A stretch of DNA of 14,960 nt, taken from the NCBI GenBank assembly GCA_021778975.1, contig JAJYBO010000042.1:1-14960 (forward strand), in the 5' to 3' direction. A model generated the notes under the pieces. That model did no database searches. It saw only the letters and a program-made list of their open reading frames with translations, and was not told the origin of the DNA. Position 1 is the first letter of the stretch. Each line of letters starts with the position of its first letter. Source of the DNA: Deltaproteobacteria bacterium. Lineage in GTDB: Bacteria > Desulfobacterota > Desulfobacteria > Desulfobacterales > Desulfatirhabdiaceae. This document shows positions 7,014 to 14,942 of this stretch, in pieces. The translations under genes were made by a program, and so were the position numbers.

Positions 7014-7030
7014 CTCCCCCAGCGGGGGAG
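7014..7030. repeat. GC-rich hairpin repeat, copy 2
   Basis: CTCCCCC (7014-7020) and GGGGGAG (7024-7030) form a 7-bp stem with the loop AGC, and TTAACC lies just upstream (7005-7010). It repeats the element at 42-58 with the same arms. It sits 28 bp before the FAD/Fe-S oxidoreductase start, so in the mRNA it would fold just 5' of the ribosome binding site. The rest of the 253-bp divergent gap (6805-7057) holds the moaC promoter and no gene that I can see. Confidence 0.55.
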
Positions 7031-7057
7031 CAGCGCAACGCAGCATGAGGACATAAC

Positions 7058-9865
7058 ATGAAATCATATCTTCAAAATATCATCGAAGGACAGGTATATA
7101 CGGATCCGATTCGGACAGGAATGCTGTCAACAGACGGCAGTATCTTCAGTGTTCGACCCTCGGCCGTGGTATATCCGGCCTCTGTAGAGGATGTTATTCA
7201 AACGGTGCGGTTTGCCAGGGACAACGGGATATCCATCCATCCGCGGGGCGCGGGCAGTGGTTTGTGCGGCGCGGCGCTGGGAGGGGGCATTGTCATTGAT
7301 TTTTCAAAATACATGAACCGTTTGCTGCATATTGATATTGAAAACCAGTGGATGGAATGCGAACCGGGATATCGCGGCGGCGAGCTGGAGGTCGCGCTGA
7401 ACGGCTCAGGACTTTTTTTCCCCCCGGATCCTTCCAGCGCCGAATATGCCACATTCGGTGGTATGTACGGCACCAACGCCAGCGGCGCGCATTCCGTCAA
7501 ATACGGAAATGTGTCAGATTATATTCTGGATGCTCAGGTGGTCCTCACAAACGGACTGTTGGTGACGCTTTCCGAATGTTTCGATACTCCTTATGAAAAC
7601 CTGCCGGAATGCCTTCGGAACATCTATGATCTGTATATCCGAAATCAGACAAAAATCGAAACCGCATACCCGGACATCCGCTGCAACACGACAGGATATA
7701 ACCTGCGGGGCATGGTAAAAAATCATCATTTGGATTTGACCCATCTGTTCGCCGGCGCTGAAGGCACGTTGGGTGTTGTCACACGGTTGAAGTTCAGACT
7801 GATTCCCCGGCCGCCTCATGACGCTCTGGTGATTGCTTTTTTCCCCGATATCATTGTTGCCGCTCAGGCCGTGCAGCAGATATTGCCACTGAAACCGTCG
7901 GGCATCGAAATCATGGACAGATCCCTCCTGAATATGGCCAAAATACAGGAGCCAAAACTCGCGAACCATATCCCGGATGGCATTGATAACGTTCTTCTCA
8001 TCGAATTTGACGCGCAGGATCCCATAACATGCGCCGATACGGCAGCGAATATCCGCCGCATTTTGACCACCGGAAACTACACGCATACATTCCATATTGC
8101 CGTGACCCCTCAGGAAAAAGAAAATTTCTGGGCGATCCGAAAAGCCGCGGTGCCAATTCTGTACCGGCTCAAGGGAGAGAAAAAAATTCTGGCGCTTATT
8201 GAAGATGCGGCCATCCCCACGGACAGGCTGCCGGCATATTTTCACGGCATATATGAAATCCTGAACCGCCACCATGTCTCTTTTGTGGTGTACGGACACA
8301 TCGCCAAAGGGCTTTTGCACACCCGTCCATTGCTAAACCTGAAAGATCCAAACGATGTTCGGTTGCTGAAACCCATTTGCGACGATGTGTTCGATATGAT
8401 TCAGGCGCTTGGCGGCGCCATATCCGGAGAACATGGTGATGGCAGACTTCGCAGCGCATACATTCAGCGTCAATATCCGACCATTTATCCCCTGTTTCAG
8501 GAAGTCCGCGCGATTTTGGATCCCTCAAACCTGATGAATCCGGATATTCTGGTTTCGGACAATTCCCGCCTGATGCAGGAGAATCTTCGATATGGCGCGG
8601 GGTATCGGCCTGTAGATTTTCTTGCAAAACGGCTTTTGTGGCCAGAAGGTTTCATGGGCGCCATCGAGATCTGCCATGGATGTTCCCGCTGTACGACTGT
8701 CACCACGGCAACCCGTATGTGTCCGGTATATAAAGTTACCCGTGATGAGGCGGCCGCCCCTAAGGCCAAAGCCAATATTCTGCGAATGCTGCTTGCCGGC
8801 GCCATTGACAGGCAGGATTTATATCTTGTCGAATTTCAAAAAATTCTGTCGTTATGTATTCAGTGCGGAAGCTGTCAACATGAATGTCCGTCCGGTGTCA
8901 ACATTCCCAAGATGGTCATCGAGGCCCGCAGTGCATACCGGATGCGGTATGGTGTATCTTTTCATGAAAAGATCGTCGTTCAGGCCGAAGCGGCAGGAAA
9001 GATGTGGCGCCCGATATTCAGAAGGGGGGCAACGCTGGCGGAAATTCCGTGGATAAAAACATGTGGCGCATTACTGACCGGTGTTTCTTCCCGCCACAAA
9101 TTGCCATTGCCTGTGGATGTTCCCTTATATAACCGGGTGCCGCTGACGATGGGCGGTGGCGGCCCCCGGATACTTTTTTTTACCGGGTGTTATGCCGCCA
9201 GTTTCAGGCCGTCCATTGGACATGCGCTCCTTTCGGTGCTGACATCCATGAATATGACTGTACTGACGCCGGTCCAATGCTGCTGTGGACTGCCCATGAT
9301 GTCGAAAGCCATGATACCAGAAGCTATCCATAAAATCGAACAGAATTATCGGCTCTGGGGAAACCTGCTGGATACCGTTGACCATATCGTCGTTTCCTGT
9401 TCTTCTTGCGGGCGGATGCTGCTGAACGAATGGCAATATCTGCGCGATACGGTTTTCACACGAAAGGTTCAGGAAAAGCTGATTCATGTCAGCCGTCTGA
9501 TTCATCATTACTCTCAGCGGCTTCATACAAGTCCTTGTGAAAGGCATTTTTTTTATCACATGCCATGTCATTTGAAGGTGCAGCCAGAACCCGACAGTTC
9601 GCTTCGGATGTTGTCTCACCTTGAAAAAATCGTGATGGAACATCCGGCCACTCATTGTTGCGGCATGGCAGGTACATGGGGATTGTCCGCAGATCATACG
9701 GAGATGAGTCTTCGTATCGGATCGGATCTGCGTCAAAAACTGAGGCATACATCTGCTGACGCCGGTGTTACGGATTGTCCAACATGCGCGCTTCAGATGA
9801 GCGGTTTTTGTGATATCCCTATCCGGCACCCTGTTGAAATCATCGCGGAGCATCTGAACGGATAA
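7058..9865 (+). CDS. Fused FAD-binding oxidase / 4Fe-4S (GlcD-GlcF type) oxidoreductase
   Basis: This 935-residue protein joins a GlcD/D-lactate-dehydrogenase-like flavin subunit to a GlcF-like iron-sulfur subunit. Residues ~35-240 are the PCMH-type FAD domain with the flavin-binding loop PRGAGSGLCG (62-71). The FAD-oxidase C-terminal domain ends with SGEHGDGRL (from 456), whose His459 is typical of this family's active site. Two 4Fe-4S clusters follow: C539, C542, C545 and C555P, then C600, C603, C606 and C610P. The C-terminal third has two CCG-domain motifs, CCCGLP (741-746) and HCCGMAG (866-872), as in GlcF, LutA and heterodisulfide reductase subunits. Such enzymes oxidise 2-hydroxy acids (D-lactate, glycolate, 2-hydroxyglutarate) and pass electrons through Fe-S clusters to quinone or another carrier. 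The substrate cannot be read from sequence. GAGGA at 7047-7051 with 6 nt spacing supports the start. The gene is monocistronic and ends just before a parS-like palindrome. Confidence 0.93.
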   Translation: MKSYLQNIIEGQVYTDPIRTGMLSTDGSIFSVRPSAVVYPASVEDVIQTVRFARDNGISIHPRGAGSGLCGAALGGGIVIDFSKYMNRLLHIDIENQWMECEPGYRGGELEVALNGSGLFFPPDPSSAEYATFGGMYGTNASGAHSVKYGNVSDYILDAQVVLTNGLLVTLSECFDTPYENLPECLRNIYDLYIRNQTKIETAYPDIRCNTTGYNLRGMVKNHHLDLTHLFAGAEGTLGVVTRLKFRLIPRPPHDALVIAFFPDIIVAAQAVQQILPLKPSGIEIMDRSLLNMAKIQEPKLANHIPDGIDNVLLIEFDAQDPITCADTAANIRRILTTGNYTHTFHIAVTPQEKENFWAIRKAAVPILYRLKGEKKILALIEDAAIPTDRLPAYFHGIYEILNRHHVSFVVYGHIAKGLLHTRPLLNLKDPNDVRLLKPICDDVFDMIQALGGAISGEHGDGRLRSAYIQRQYPTIYPLFQEVRAILDPSNLMNPDILVSDNSRLMQENLRYGAGYRPVDFLAKRLLWPEGFMGAIEICHGCSRCTTVTTATRMCPVYKVTRDEAAAPKAKANILRMLLAGAIDRQDLYLVEFQKILSLCIQCGSCQHECPSGVNIPKMVIEARSAYRMRYGVSFHEKIVVQAEAAGKMWRPIFRRGATLAEIPWIKTCGALLTGVSSRHKLPLPVDVPLYNRVPLTMGGGGPRILFFTGCYAASFRPSIGHALLSVLTSMNMTVLTPVQCCCGLPMMSKAMIPEAIHKIEQNYRLWGNLLDTVDHIVVSCSSCGRMLLNEWQYLRDTVFTRKVQEKLIHVSRLIHHYSQRLHTSPCERHFFYHMPCHLKVQPEPDSSLRMLSHLEKIVMEHPATHCCGMAGTWGLSADHTEMSLRIGSDLRQKLRHTSADAGVTDCPTCALQMSGFCDIPIRHPVEIIAEHLNG

Positions 9866-9881
9866 CCCCGGTTCTCCGGAA

Positions 9882-9897
9882 TGTTTCACGTGAAACA
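9882..9897. other. parS: parS-type centromere site (ParB binding)
   Basis: TGTTTCACGTGAAACA is a perfect 16-bp palindrome matching the widely conserved bacterial parS consensus bound by chromosomal ParB, as in Bacillus, Caulobacter and Pseudomonas. It lies in the 62-bp gap between two convergent genes. Nine-base arms flank it: TCTCCGGAA at 9873-9881 and its complement TTCCGGAGA at 9899-9907, offset by one base. The whole 35-bp block could therefore also form a long hairpin. No parAB genes are in the window. In most bacteria parS sites cluster near oriC, so this locus is probably origin-proximal (inference). Confidence 0.85.
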
Positions 9898-9927
9898 ATT
9901 CCGGAGAGGCGACGGTATCATCATATG

Positions 9928-10380
9928 TCAGGAGGGCAACAGGGTCCTCAGGACATCTTCTTTTCCTACAACGCCGACCAGCCTTCCATCTTCTACCACC
10001 GGAAGTGTATGAAAACTCTTGTCCACCATCAGTGACGCCACTTCTTCAATAGCCGTTTCAGGCGATACGGTCACGGGTTTGGGGGACATCGCCTGGCCTA
10101 CGGTAATGGCCGCGATCTTTTCGACTTCTTTTTCAATCTTTTTTAGAGATGTCAATGGCATGAATCCATCCAAAAGGGAAAACAGGGATGGAATGGGAAC
10201 ACTCTTTTGCTGTGCCACCAGATCGCTTTGACAGATAATTCCCACCACGCCGCCCTGCCCATTGACCACCGGCAGGCCATTGATACGTTTTTCCAGCATG
10301 ATTCTGGCTGCCTGAACGATATCCAGTTCAGGCCTTACCGAAAGTACTTCCGTTGTCATGATATCTTTTACCCGAATCAT
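9928..10380 (-). CDS. Two-CBS-domain protein
   Basis: From MIRVKDIMTTEV the product has 150 residues and consists almost entirely of a pair of CBS domains (about 4-60 and 92-148), a Bateman module that usually binds adenosine nucleotides and acts as an energy or redox sensor. Each repeat shows the typical layout: DIMTTEVLSVRPE...INGLPVVNGQGGVVGIICQSDL in the first, and QAMSPKPVTVSPE...HTLPVVEDGRLVGVVGKEDVL in the second. The linker 61-90 is charged and helical. No effector domain is fused, so partner and ligand are unknown. The frame is open to an ATG at 10440, 2 bp from the gltX stop, but that adds a basic 20-residue tail without a ribosome binding site. GGGGGA just before 10380 and the domain boundary favour the shorter form. 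It lies directly downstream of gltX on the same strand. Confidence 0.9.
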   Translation of the reverse strand: MIRVKDIMTTEVLSVRPELDIVQAARIMLEKRINGLPVVNGQGGVVGIICQSDLVAQQKSVPIPSLFSLLDGFMPLTSLKKIEKEVEKIAAITVGQAMSPKPVTVSPETAIEEVASLMVDKSFHTLPVVEDGRLVGVVGKEDVLRTLLPS

Positions 10381-10442
10381 AATCCCCCATATACATTTTA
10401 AAGTCGAATTTCGGATGATTTTGTAAAAAGTCATCATCATGG

Positions 10443-11852
10443 CTAACTTGCCACATGTGTCTCAATATAGTCCACCGCCTGTTGCAGCCGGCGGACGACC
10501 GCGCCTTTTCCCAAAATTTCGATAATTTCAAATATTCCAGGGCTGGCGGTTTTGCCGGTCAATGCAACCCGGACAGGTTGAGCGATTTTTCCCAGTTTCA
10601 ACCCCGTTGCTTCCATGACGGTTAAAAAAATTTTTTCAAGGCCGGCGATGGTGAAGTCTGTCAGAGATTCCAGGTGCTGTATCAGCAGGCGCAAGGGGTC
10701 AAGACTCTCTGGTTTCAAATTTTTTTCTGCGGCTGCCGGATCGTATTCCACGGTTTCCACATAATAGAAACGCGCCTGATCCGCCATTTCGATCAGGGTT
10801 TTGCTGCGGGCATTCAATGTCAGGATCACCTGATCCAGATAGTCGCCTTCTTCGGCGGGATAGCCTCTTTCCTTTAAAAAAGGCATGAGATGCGGTGTCA
10901 GAAGCCGCGGTGGCGTCGCCTTGATATGATCGGCGTTTAGCGCCAGAAGCTTATCCATGTCGAACACGCCGGCCGATCGGCCGATATGTTCCAGTGTAAA
11001 TTTTTCGATCAAATCTTCTCGCGTGAAGAATTCCTGATCTCCATACGACCAGCCCAGACGCACCAGATAGTTGATCATGGCTTCCGGCAAAAACCCCATG
11101 TCTCGATATGCCGTTACGGACATGGCGCCATGCCGCTTGCTCAGGCGGGTTTTGTCTTTTCCGAGAACCATCGGTACATGCGCGAATACCGGAAGCTCGG
11201 CGCCCAGCGCCCTGTACATCATGATCTGTCGAGGCGTGTTGTTGACATGATCGTCCCCTCGAATGATGGTGTTGATGCCCATGGAGATGTCATCCACCAC
11301 CACCACAAAATTGTATGTTGGCGTTCCGTCGCTGCGCTGGATGATAAAATCGTCCTGCTCCGCGTTCTGAAAGACGATATCGCCCTTGACCACATCATGA
11401 ATGACAGTGGTTCCGGTTCTGGGCGCGCGAAAACGCACCACCGCATGGTCGCATTTGGAAAGCCCTTTTTCGCGGCATGTACCGTCATATTTGGGTTTGC
11501 CACCGGTTGCCATCGCGTGCCGGCGCATGGCCTCCACTTCTTCGGGAGAACAGGTGCAATAATACGCATGTCCTGCATCTATGAGTTTCTGGACATATTC
11601 GGTATAGATATGAAATCGCTGGGTTTGAAAATAAGGGCCTTCATCCCAGTCAACCCCCAACCATTTGAGCGCATCGAAAATGGCATCCGCCGACGCCTGA
11701 GTGGACCTTACCGTATCGGTATCTTCAATTCGCAGAACAAAGCGCCCCTGGGTGTGACGCGCATAGAACCAGTTGAACAAAGCGGTTCTCGCCCCCCCCA
11801 CATGCAAATATCCCGTAGGGCTGGGAGGAAATCGAGTAATAATTGTACTCAT
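10443..11852 (-). CDS. gltX: Glutamate--tRNA ligase (GluRS)
   Basis: GltX charges tRNA-Glu with glutamate (EC 6.1.1.17), and in bacteria lacking GlnRS it often also mischarges tRNA-Gln. The 469-residue length is normal for the class Ic enzyme. The HIGH-type signature reads PPSPTGYLHVGG (9-20) and the KMSKS-type motif reads KTRLSKRHGA (234-243). A zinc-site pattern is partly kept: C99, C101 and C126 match the E. coli spacing, but the fourth ligand position (His127 in E. coli) is Glu128 here. The RGDDHVNNTPRQI segment (198-210) is also diagnostic. The C-terminal anticodon-binding domain is complete to the stop. The ATG at 11852 has AAGG about 9 nt upstream, in a very AT-rich leader. Discriminating versus non-discriminating activity cannot be decided from the window. 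Confidence 0.97.
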   Translation of the reverse strand: MSTIITRFPPSPTGYLHVGGARTALFNWFYARHTQGRFVLRIEDTDTVRSTQASADAIFDALKWLGVDWDEGPYFQTQRFHIYTEYVQKLIDAGHAYYCTCSPEEVEAMRRHAMATGGKPKYDGTCREKGLSKCDHAVVRFRAPRTGTTVIHDVVKGDIVFQNAEQDDFIIQRSDGTPTYNFVVVVDDISMGINTIIRGDDHVNNTPRQIMMYRALGAELPVFAHVPMVLGKDKTRLSKRHGAMSVTAYRDMGFLPEAMINYLVRLGWSYGDQEFFTREDLIEKFTLEHIGRSAGVFDMDKLLALNADHIKATPPRLLTPHLMPFLKERGYPAEEGDYLDQVILTLNARSKTLIEMADQARFYYVETVEYDPAAAEKNLKPESLDPLRLLIQHLESLTDFTIAGLEKIFLTVMEATGLKLGKIAQPVRVALTGKTASPGIFEIIEILGKGAVVRRLQQAVDYIETHVAS

Positions 11853-12098
11853 TTTTATATGCCTTGAATTAATATTGTTTAGTTTATTAAGTATGTTAAA
11901 TTGATAATAACTTATTTTTTATGTATGAGTTATGACATCTGTCTTGCGACCATGCTTGACGCCGATAATTCTTTCCAAAGCACATATCACAATTTTTCAT
12001 CACAAACAACAGTGACAGATTCGTCAAAAGCCCGCATGTGCATAGCGCTGCATCCATCGTCGTTGCGGCGTATGGGATTTGCGCGCCTCGCCTTGCGC

Positions 12099-12187
12099 AA
12101 CTTTTTACAAAGCCGCTCGAAAATCAACTCGTTACGAAAGCATCAACCGTCGTTCTATGAGTAGATTTGATGTTCTCGCAAAAAGTC
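12099..12187. repeat. Cluster of three copies of the dispersed 20-bp repeat
   Basis: Three related 20-mers lie within 89 bp. Copy C is AACTTTTTACAAAGCCGCTC (12099-12118, diverged). Copy E is at 12126-12145, differing from copy B at 4 of 20 bases. Copy D is on the minus strand at 12187-12168, reading GACTTTTTGCGAGAACATCA, close to copy B. The opposing orientation of C/E and D gives the block an inverted-repeat layout such as is seen in small non-autonomous elements. It lies just upstream of the rpmF promoter. No function is assigned. Confidence 0.45.
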
Positions 12188-12200
12188 GAAATTAAAATGC

Positions 12201-12229
12201 TTGACAAAGCCGTCAGTTTCAATTACTAA
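12201..12229 (+). promoter_or_regulatory. Sigma-70 promoter of the rpmF operon
   Basis: A perfect -35 TTGACA (12201-12206) and a -10 TACTAA (12224-12229) are separated by the optimal 17 nt. Transcription would start near 12236, giving a leader of about 65 nt before rpmF. This is the best promoter match in the window and suits a highly expressed ribosomal protein gene. Confidence 0.6.
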
Positions 12230-12300
12230 TGCCTACATTTTCGAGGCTATAGTGATATTTATGATATTTTATTTATTAACAGATAGTTAGGAGATTACTT

Positions 12301-12486
12301 ATGGCAGTTCCAAAACACAAGACGTCCAAATCCAAACGGGATATGAGACGCTCTCATCAAAACCTTGAGGCGCCGTCCCTGTCCAAATGTCCGGAATGCG
12401 GCGAACCCAAACTCCCTCATCACATATGTCCCAATTGCGGTCAATACAAAGGCCGGCTGGTTGTTGACGTCGAAGAAAAGGATTGA
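12301..12486 (+). CDS. rpmF: 50S ribosomal protein L32
   Basis: This 61-residue basic protein is a component of the large ribosomal subunit. The N-terminus MAVPKHKTSKSKRDMRRSH is the classic L32 signature. A zinc ribbon is present with C34 and C37 (CPEC) and C47 and C50 (CPNC), so this is the zinc-binding form. The C-terminus GRLVVDVEEKD is typical. AGGAG (12289-12293) lies 7 nt before the ATG, a strong ribosome binding site. It is the first gene of a probable operon with the acyl-CoA dehydrogenase (6-bp gap) and fabG. Confidence 0.97.
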   Translation: MAVPKHKTSKSKRDMRRSHQNLEAPSLSKCPECGEPKLPHHICPNCGQYKGRLVVDVEEKD

Positions 12487-12492
12487 TCCGGG

Positions 12493-14160
12493 ATGCAAGA
12501 TCACAATGTCACTCAGAATCTCATGGGACTGGATGATGAATCCCGGAAAATGATTCTGGATACGGTTGCGAGGCTGAAAACCCGGTTGTTACCCCCCAGG
12601 TCCATCCAGGAATTTGACCGGGATGAACGTTTTCCCGAAGATATCATTCGCACCATGCTGGGCGCCGATATTGGTCTTCAGCTCCTGTTCATTCCGGAGG
12701 CTTACGGTGGCATGGGGGGCGGCGCGAGAGATTGTTGCGCGCTGACCCGGGCGGTTGCCGGCATCTGTCTGGGGGTTGCCACGGCTTTTTTCGCCATCCA
12801 ACTGGGCGCGGACCCGTTGATCGTTGGCGGTACGGAAGCGCAGAAAGAGAAATGGTTGGGCGCCATCGCCGAAGGTAATGCCCTTGTGGCCTACGCCGTT
12901 ACGGAACCTGGAGCGGGCAGCAATCTGGCTGCCCTGAAAACAAAGGCGGATCCCGTTTTCGACACATCCGGCAGCGTTCAGGGATACCGCATCAACGGTT
13001 CCAAACAGTTTATATCCACAGGCGGCTATGCCGATTTCATTACGCTGCTGGCCATTACGCCGGAAGGGCCTTCTTTTTTTGTCGTCGAAAAAGGGACACC
13101 CGGGTTTGTTCAGGGAAAGGGTGAGGAAAAGCACGGTATCCGGGCTTCCAACACATCACCACTGACATTTACCGATGTTTTTGCGCCAGTTGAAAATCTG
13201 ATTGGCGGTGTTCCGGGCCAGGGTCTCAAACAGGCCAACATGGTGTTTGGATACACCCGTTTAATGGTGGCCTCCATGGCGCTGGGCGCTGGCGAAGCCG
13301 CGCTGGCAATCGCCATTCCATATGCCAGGGACCGAATTCAGTTTGGGTCTCCGCTTTGTGAAAAGCAGGGCTATACGCATAAACTCATTTTGCCCCATGT
13401 TGTCCATTTTGAAGCCGCCGCCAGTTATCTGGATGAAATCGCCCTGCGCATTGACGCCGGAGAAACGGATATGCAGGTCGAAGGCGCCATCGCCAAGCTG
13501 TTTGCGTCCGAAACCGCCAATGCAGCAGCCAATGATGCGATGCAGGCACTGGGCGGTTATGGGTACATCGTCGAGTTTGGCGTCGAAAAAATCAAACGGG
13601 ATGTCAAAATCACCTGTATCTATGAAGGCACCAGTGAAATTCTTCAAAATATCGTCAGCATGTTTCGCTGGAAAAAAACCTGGAAATCGAAAGGGGCTTT
13701 TTATCAGTCCATCGCCGAAGATATGGAGCGGTTGTCTCAGGATGTCCCCCTGTCCGGATGCCGTCAGTATGCGTTTGCCGCCAGAGCCGTCAATGCCGCG
13801 ATTCTGACGGCTCATGAACATCGTCTGACCAAAAATCAGCATGTTATGTTCAAGCTGGCGGACATGATGACATACGTCGAAGTTGGCGCCAGCCTGGGAC
13901 GGAAAGCCGCTGCTATCGCGCCGGCCGCCGATGATGTCACCAGCCGTAAAACCCTGCTGTCCGCCCGCATATTTGCAGCCGAGACCGTTCAGTGCGTCTA
14001 TCAAAATATACAGAAAATCTTGGTTGAAACCGGCGCTCTGTCATTCCGCCAATTTATGGATATCATGGAATCCCTCTCGTATGGGCAAATGGTGGAGGCC
14101 TCCGCCGGAACGCTTCAGGATATGGATGATCTGGCCAGTGTCGTATTTCAGGTTTCCTGA
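12493..14160 (+). CDS. Acyl-CoA dehydrogenase family protein
   Basis: Acyl-CoA dehydrogenases are FAD enzymes that introduce a trans-2,3 double bond into an acyl-CoA and pass electrons to ETF. The 555-residue protein shows the three-domain core. The N-terminal helical part includes PEAYGGMGGG. The middle beta domain includes YAVTEPGAGSNLAALKT, GYRINGSKQFIS and FFVVEKGTPGF. The C-terminal helical domain has the FAD-contacting RDRIQFG (279-285), ALGGYGY and IYEGTSEI. Glu378 in IYEGT corresponds to the catalytic base Glu376 of MCAD-type enzymes. About 150 residues beyond the usual ~385 form an extra helical C-terminal region, as in VLCAD-like and other long bacterial members. The chain-length specificity is unknown. 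It starts 6 bp after rpmF with AAAGGA 10 nt upstream, and lies 26 bp before fabG. It could act in fatty-acid or aromatic-acid degradation or in making an unsaturated or branched precursor. Confidence 0.93.
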   Translation: MQDHNVTQNLMGLDDESRKMILDTVARLKTRLLPPRSIQEFDRDERFPEDIIRTMLGADIGLQLLFIPEAYGGMGGGARDCCALTRAVAGICLGVATAFFAIQLGADPLIVGGTEAQKEKWLGAIAEGNALVAYAVTEPGAGSNLAALKTKADPVFDTSGSVQGYRINGSKQFISTGGYADFITLLAITPEGPSFFVVEKGTPGFVQGKGEEKHGIRASNTSPLTFTDVFAPVENLIGGVPGQGLKQANMVFGYTRLMVASMALGAGEAALAIAIPYARDRIQFGSPLCEKQGYTHKLILPHVVHFEAAASYLDEIALRIDAGETDMQVEGAIAKLFASETANAAANDAMQALGGYGYIVEFGVEKIKRDVKITCIYEGTSEILQNIVSMFRWKKTWKSKGAFYQSIAEDMERLSQDVPLSGCRQYAFAARAVNAAILTAHEHRLTKNQHVMFKLADMMTYVEVGASLGRKAAAIAPAADDVTSRKTLLSARIFAAETVQCVYQNIQKILVETGALSFRQFMDIMESLSYGQMVEASAGTLQDMDDLASVVFQVS

Positions 14161-14186
14161 GAATGTCACAATAACAGAAAGAGAAT

Positions 14187-14942
14187 ATGGTGGTCATGTC
14201 TGCAACTGAAAAACGTACCGTCGTTGTCACCGGAGGGTCTCGTGGCATCGGAAAATCCATCTGCACCGCGTTTGCCGATCCCGATACGACCGTTTATTTC
14301 AACTATGCCTCCAACCATGCGGCCGCCGCCGAAACAGAGCGCCTCGTTCAGGAGGCTGGGGGGCGGGCCACGGGTATTTGCGCGGACATTGCTTCCGAAA
14401 CCGCGGTGGCCGATTTCTTTCAGAAGATAGTGTCTGAAACCGGGCGGGTGGATGTGCTTGTCAACAACGCCGGGATTACACGAGACGGGCTTTTGGTGCG
14501 CACCAAAACCGCGGATTGGGATGCGGTCATGGATGTAAATCTCAAGGGCATGTTTCTGTGTACACGGGCTGTCGCGAAACCCATGATAAAGCAGCATTCT
14601 GGCCGTATCATCAATATTTCATCGGTCGTGGGGGTGGTCGGCAATGCGGGGCAATCCAATTATGCGGCTTCCAAAGCCGGGATGATCGGGTTCACCAAAT
14701 CTGTGGCCAGAGAGCTGGCGTCGCGGAACATTACGGTCAATGCCGTTGCTCCCGGGTATATCGTTACAGATATGACGGAAGCGCTTTCGGAAAAAGTCAA
14801 AGAATCCATGTTGCAACAGATTCCTCTGGGGCGTCTGGGGCAGCCGGAGGATATCACCGCGGTCATTCTGTTTCTGGCCTCTCGTCAGGCCAATTATATC
14901 ACCGGGCAGGTCATTCATGTTTCCGGTGGAATGTATATATGA
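14187..14942 (+). CDS. fabG: 3-oxoacyl-ACP reductase (FabG-like SDR)
   Basis: This classical short-chain dehydrogenase of 251 residues has the cofactor motif TGGSRGIG (15-22), NNAG (93-96) and the catalytic tetrad Asn118, Ser146, Tyr159 and Lys163 (NISSVVG and YAASKAG). The long match around NITVNAVAPGYIVTDMT and IPLGRLGQPEDI is strongly FabG-like; FabG reduces 3-oxoacyl-ACP to 3-hydroxyacyl-ACP with NADPH in fatty-acid elongation. An acetoacetyl-CoA reductase (PhaB-like) or 3-hydroxyacyl-CoA dehydrogenase role is the main alternative, given the adjacent acyl-CoA dehydrogenase. The start is ambiguous between ATG 14187 and ATG 14196; AGAAAGAG at 14176-14183 is closer to ideal spacing for the latter. 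It follows the dehydrogenase by 26 bp in the rpmF operon. Confidence 0.92.
   Translation: MVVMSATEKRTVVVTGGSRGIGKSICTAFADPDTTVYFNYASNHAAAAETERLVQEAGGRATGICADIASETAVADFFQKIVSETGRVDVLVNNAGITRDGLLVRTKTADWDAVMDVNLKGMFLCTRAVAKPMIKQHSGRIINISSVVGVVGNAGQSNYAASKAGMIGFTKSVARELASRNITVNAVAPGYIVTDMTEALSEKVKESMLQQIPLGRLGQPEDITAVILFLASRQANYITGQVIHVSGGMYI

Larger units (their letters stand above)
11853..12300. other. Divergent gltX/rpmF intergenic region with repeat cluster
   Basis: This 448-bp spacer holds no gene I can support. 11853-11930 is very AT-rich and must contain the gltX promoter, though no clean -35/-10 pair stands out. 12030-12190 carries the repeat cluster described separately, plus a near-direct repeat: 12 of 14 bases match between CATCCATCGTCGTT at 12051 and CATCAACCGTCGTT at 12141. 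12201-12293 contains the rpmF promoter and leader. An 87-codon plus-strand frame at 11901-12164 is rejected as chance. There is no DUF177/YceD gene, which often precedes rpmF. Confidence 0.5.

Noticed and set aside
7514..8320. 268-codon minus-strand frame
   Set aside because: Antisense shadow of the FAD-binding region of the oxidoreductase, with no family features.
9125..9898. 257-codon minus-strand frame beginning MFHVKH
   Set aside because: Its first codons are simply the parS palindrome read through, and the rest is antisense to the Fe-S half of the oxidoreductase, which has clear motifs.
10986..11867. 293-codon plus-strand frame
   Set aside because: Shadow of gltX on the other strand; gltX carries all synthetase signatures.
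11901..12164. 87-codon plus-strand frame between gltX and rpmF, considered as a DUF177 (YceD) remnant
   Set aside because: It lacks the DUF177 Cys/charged pattern and runs through the repeat cluster.
13261..14004. 247-codon minus-strand frame
   Set aside because: Shadow of the acyl-CoA dehydrogenase C-terminal half; low-complexity Gly/Phe-rich translation without a family.
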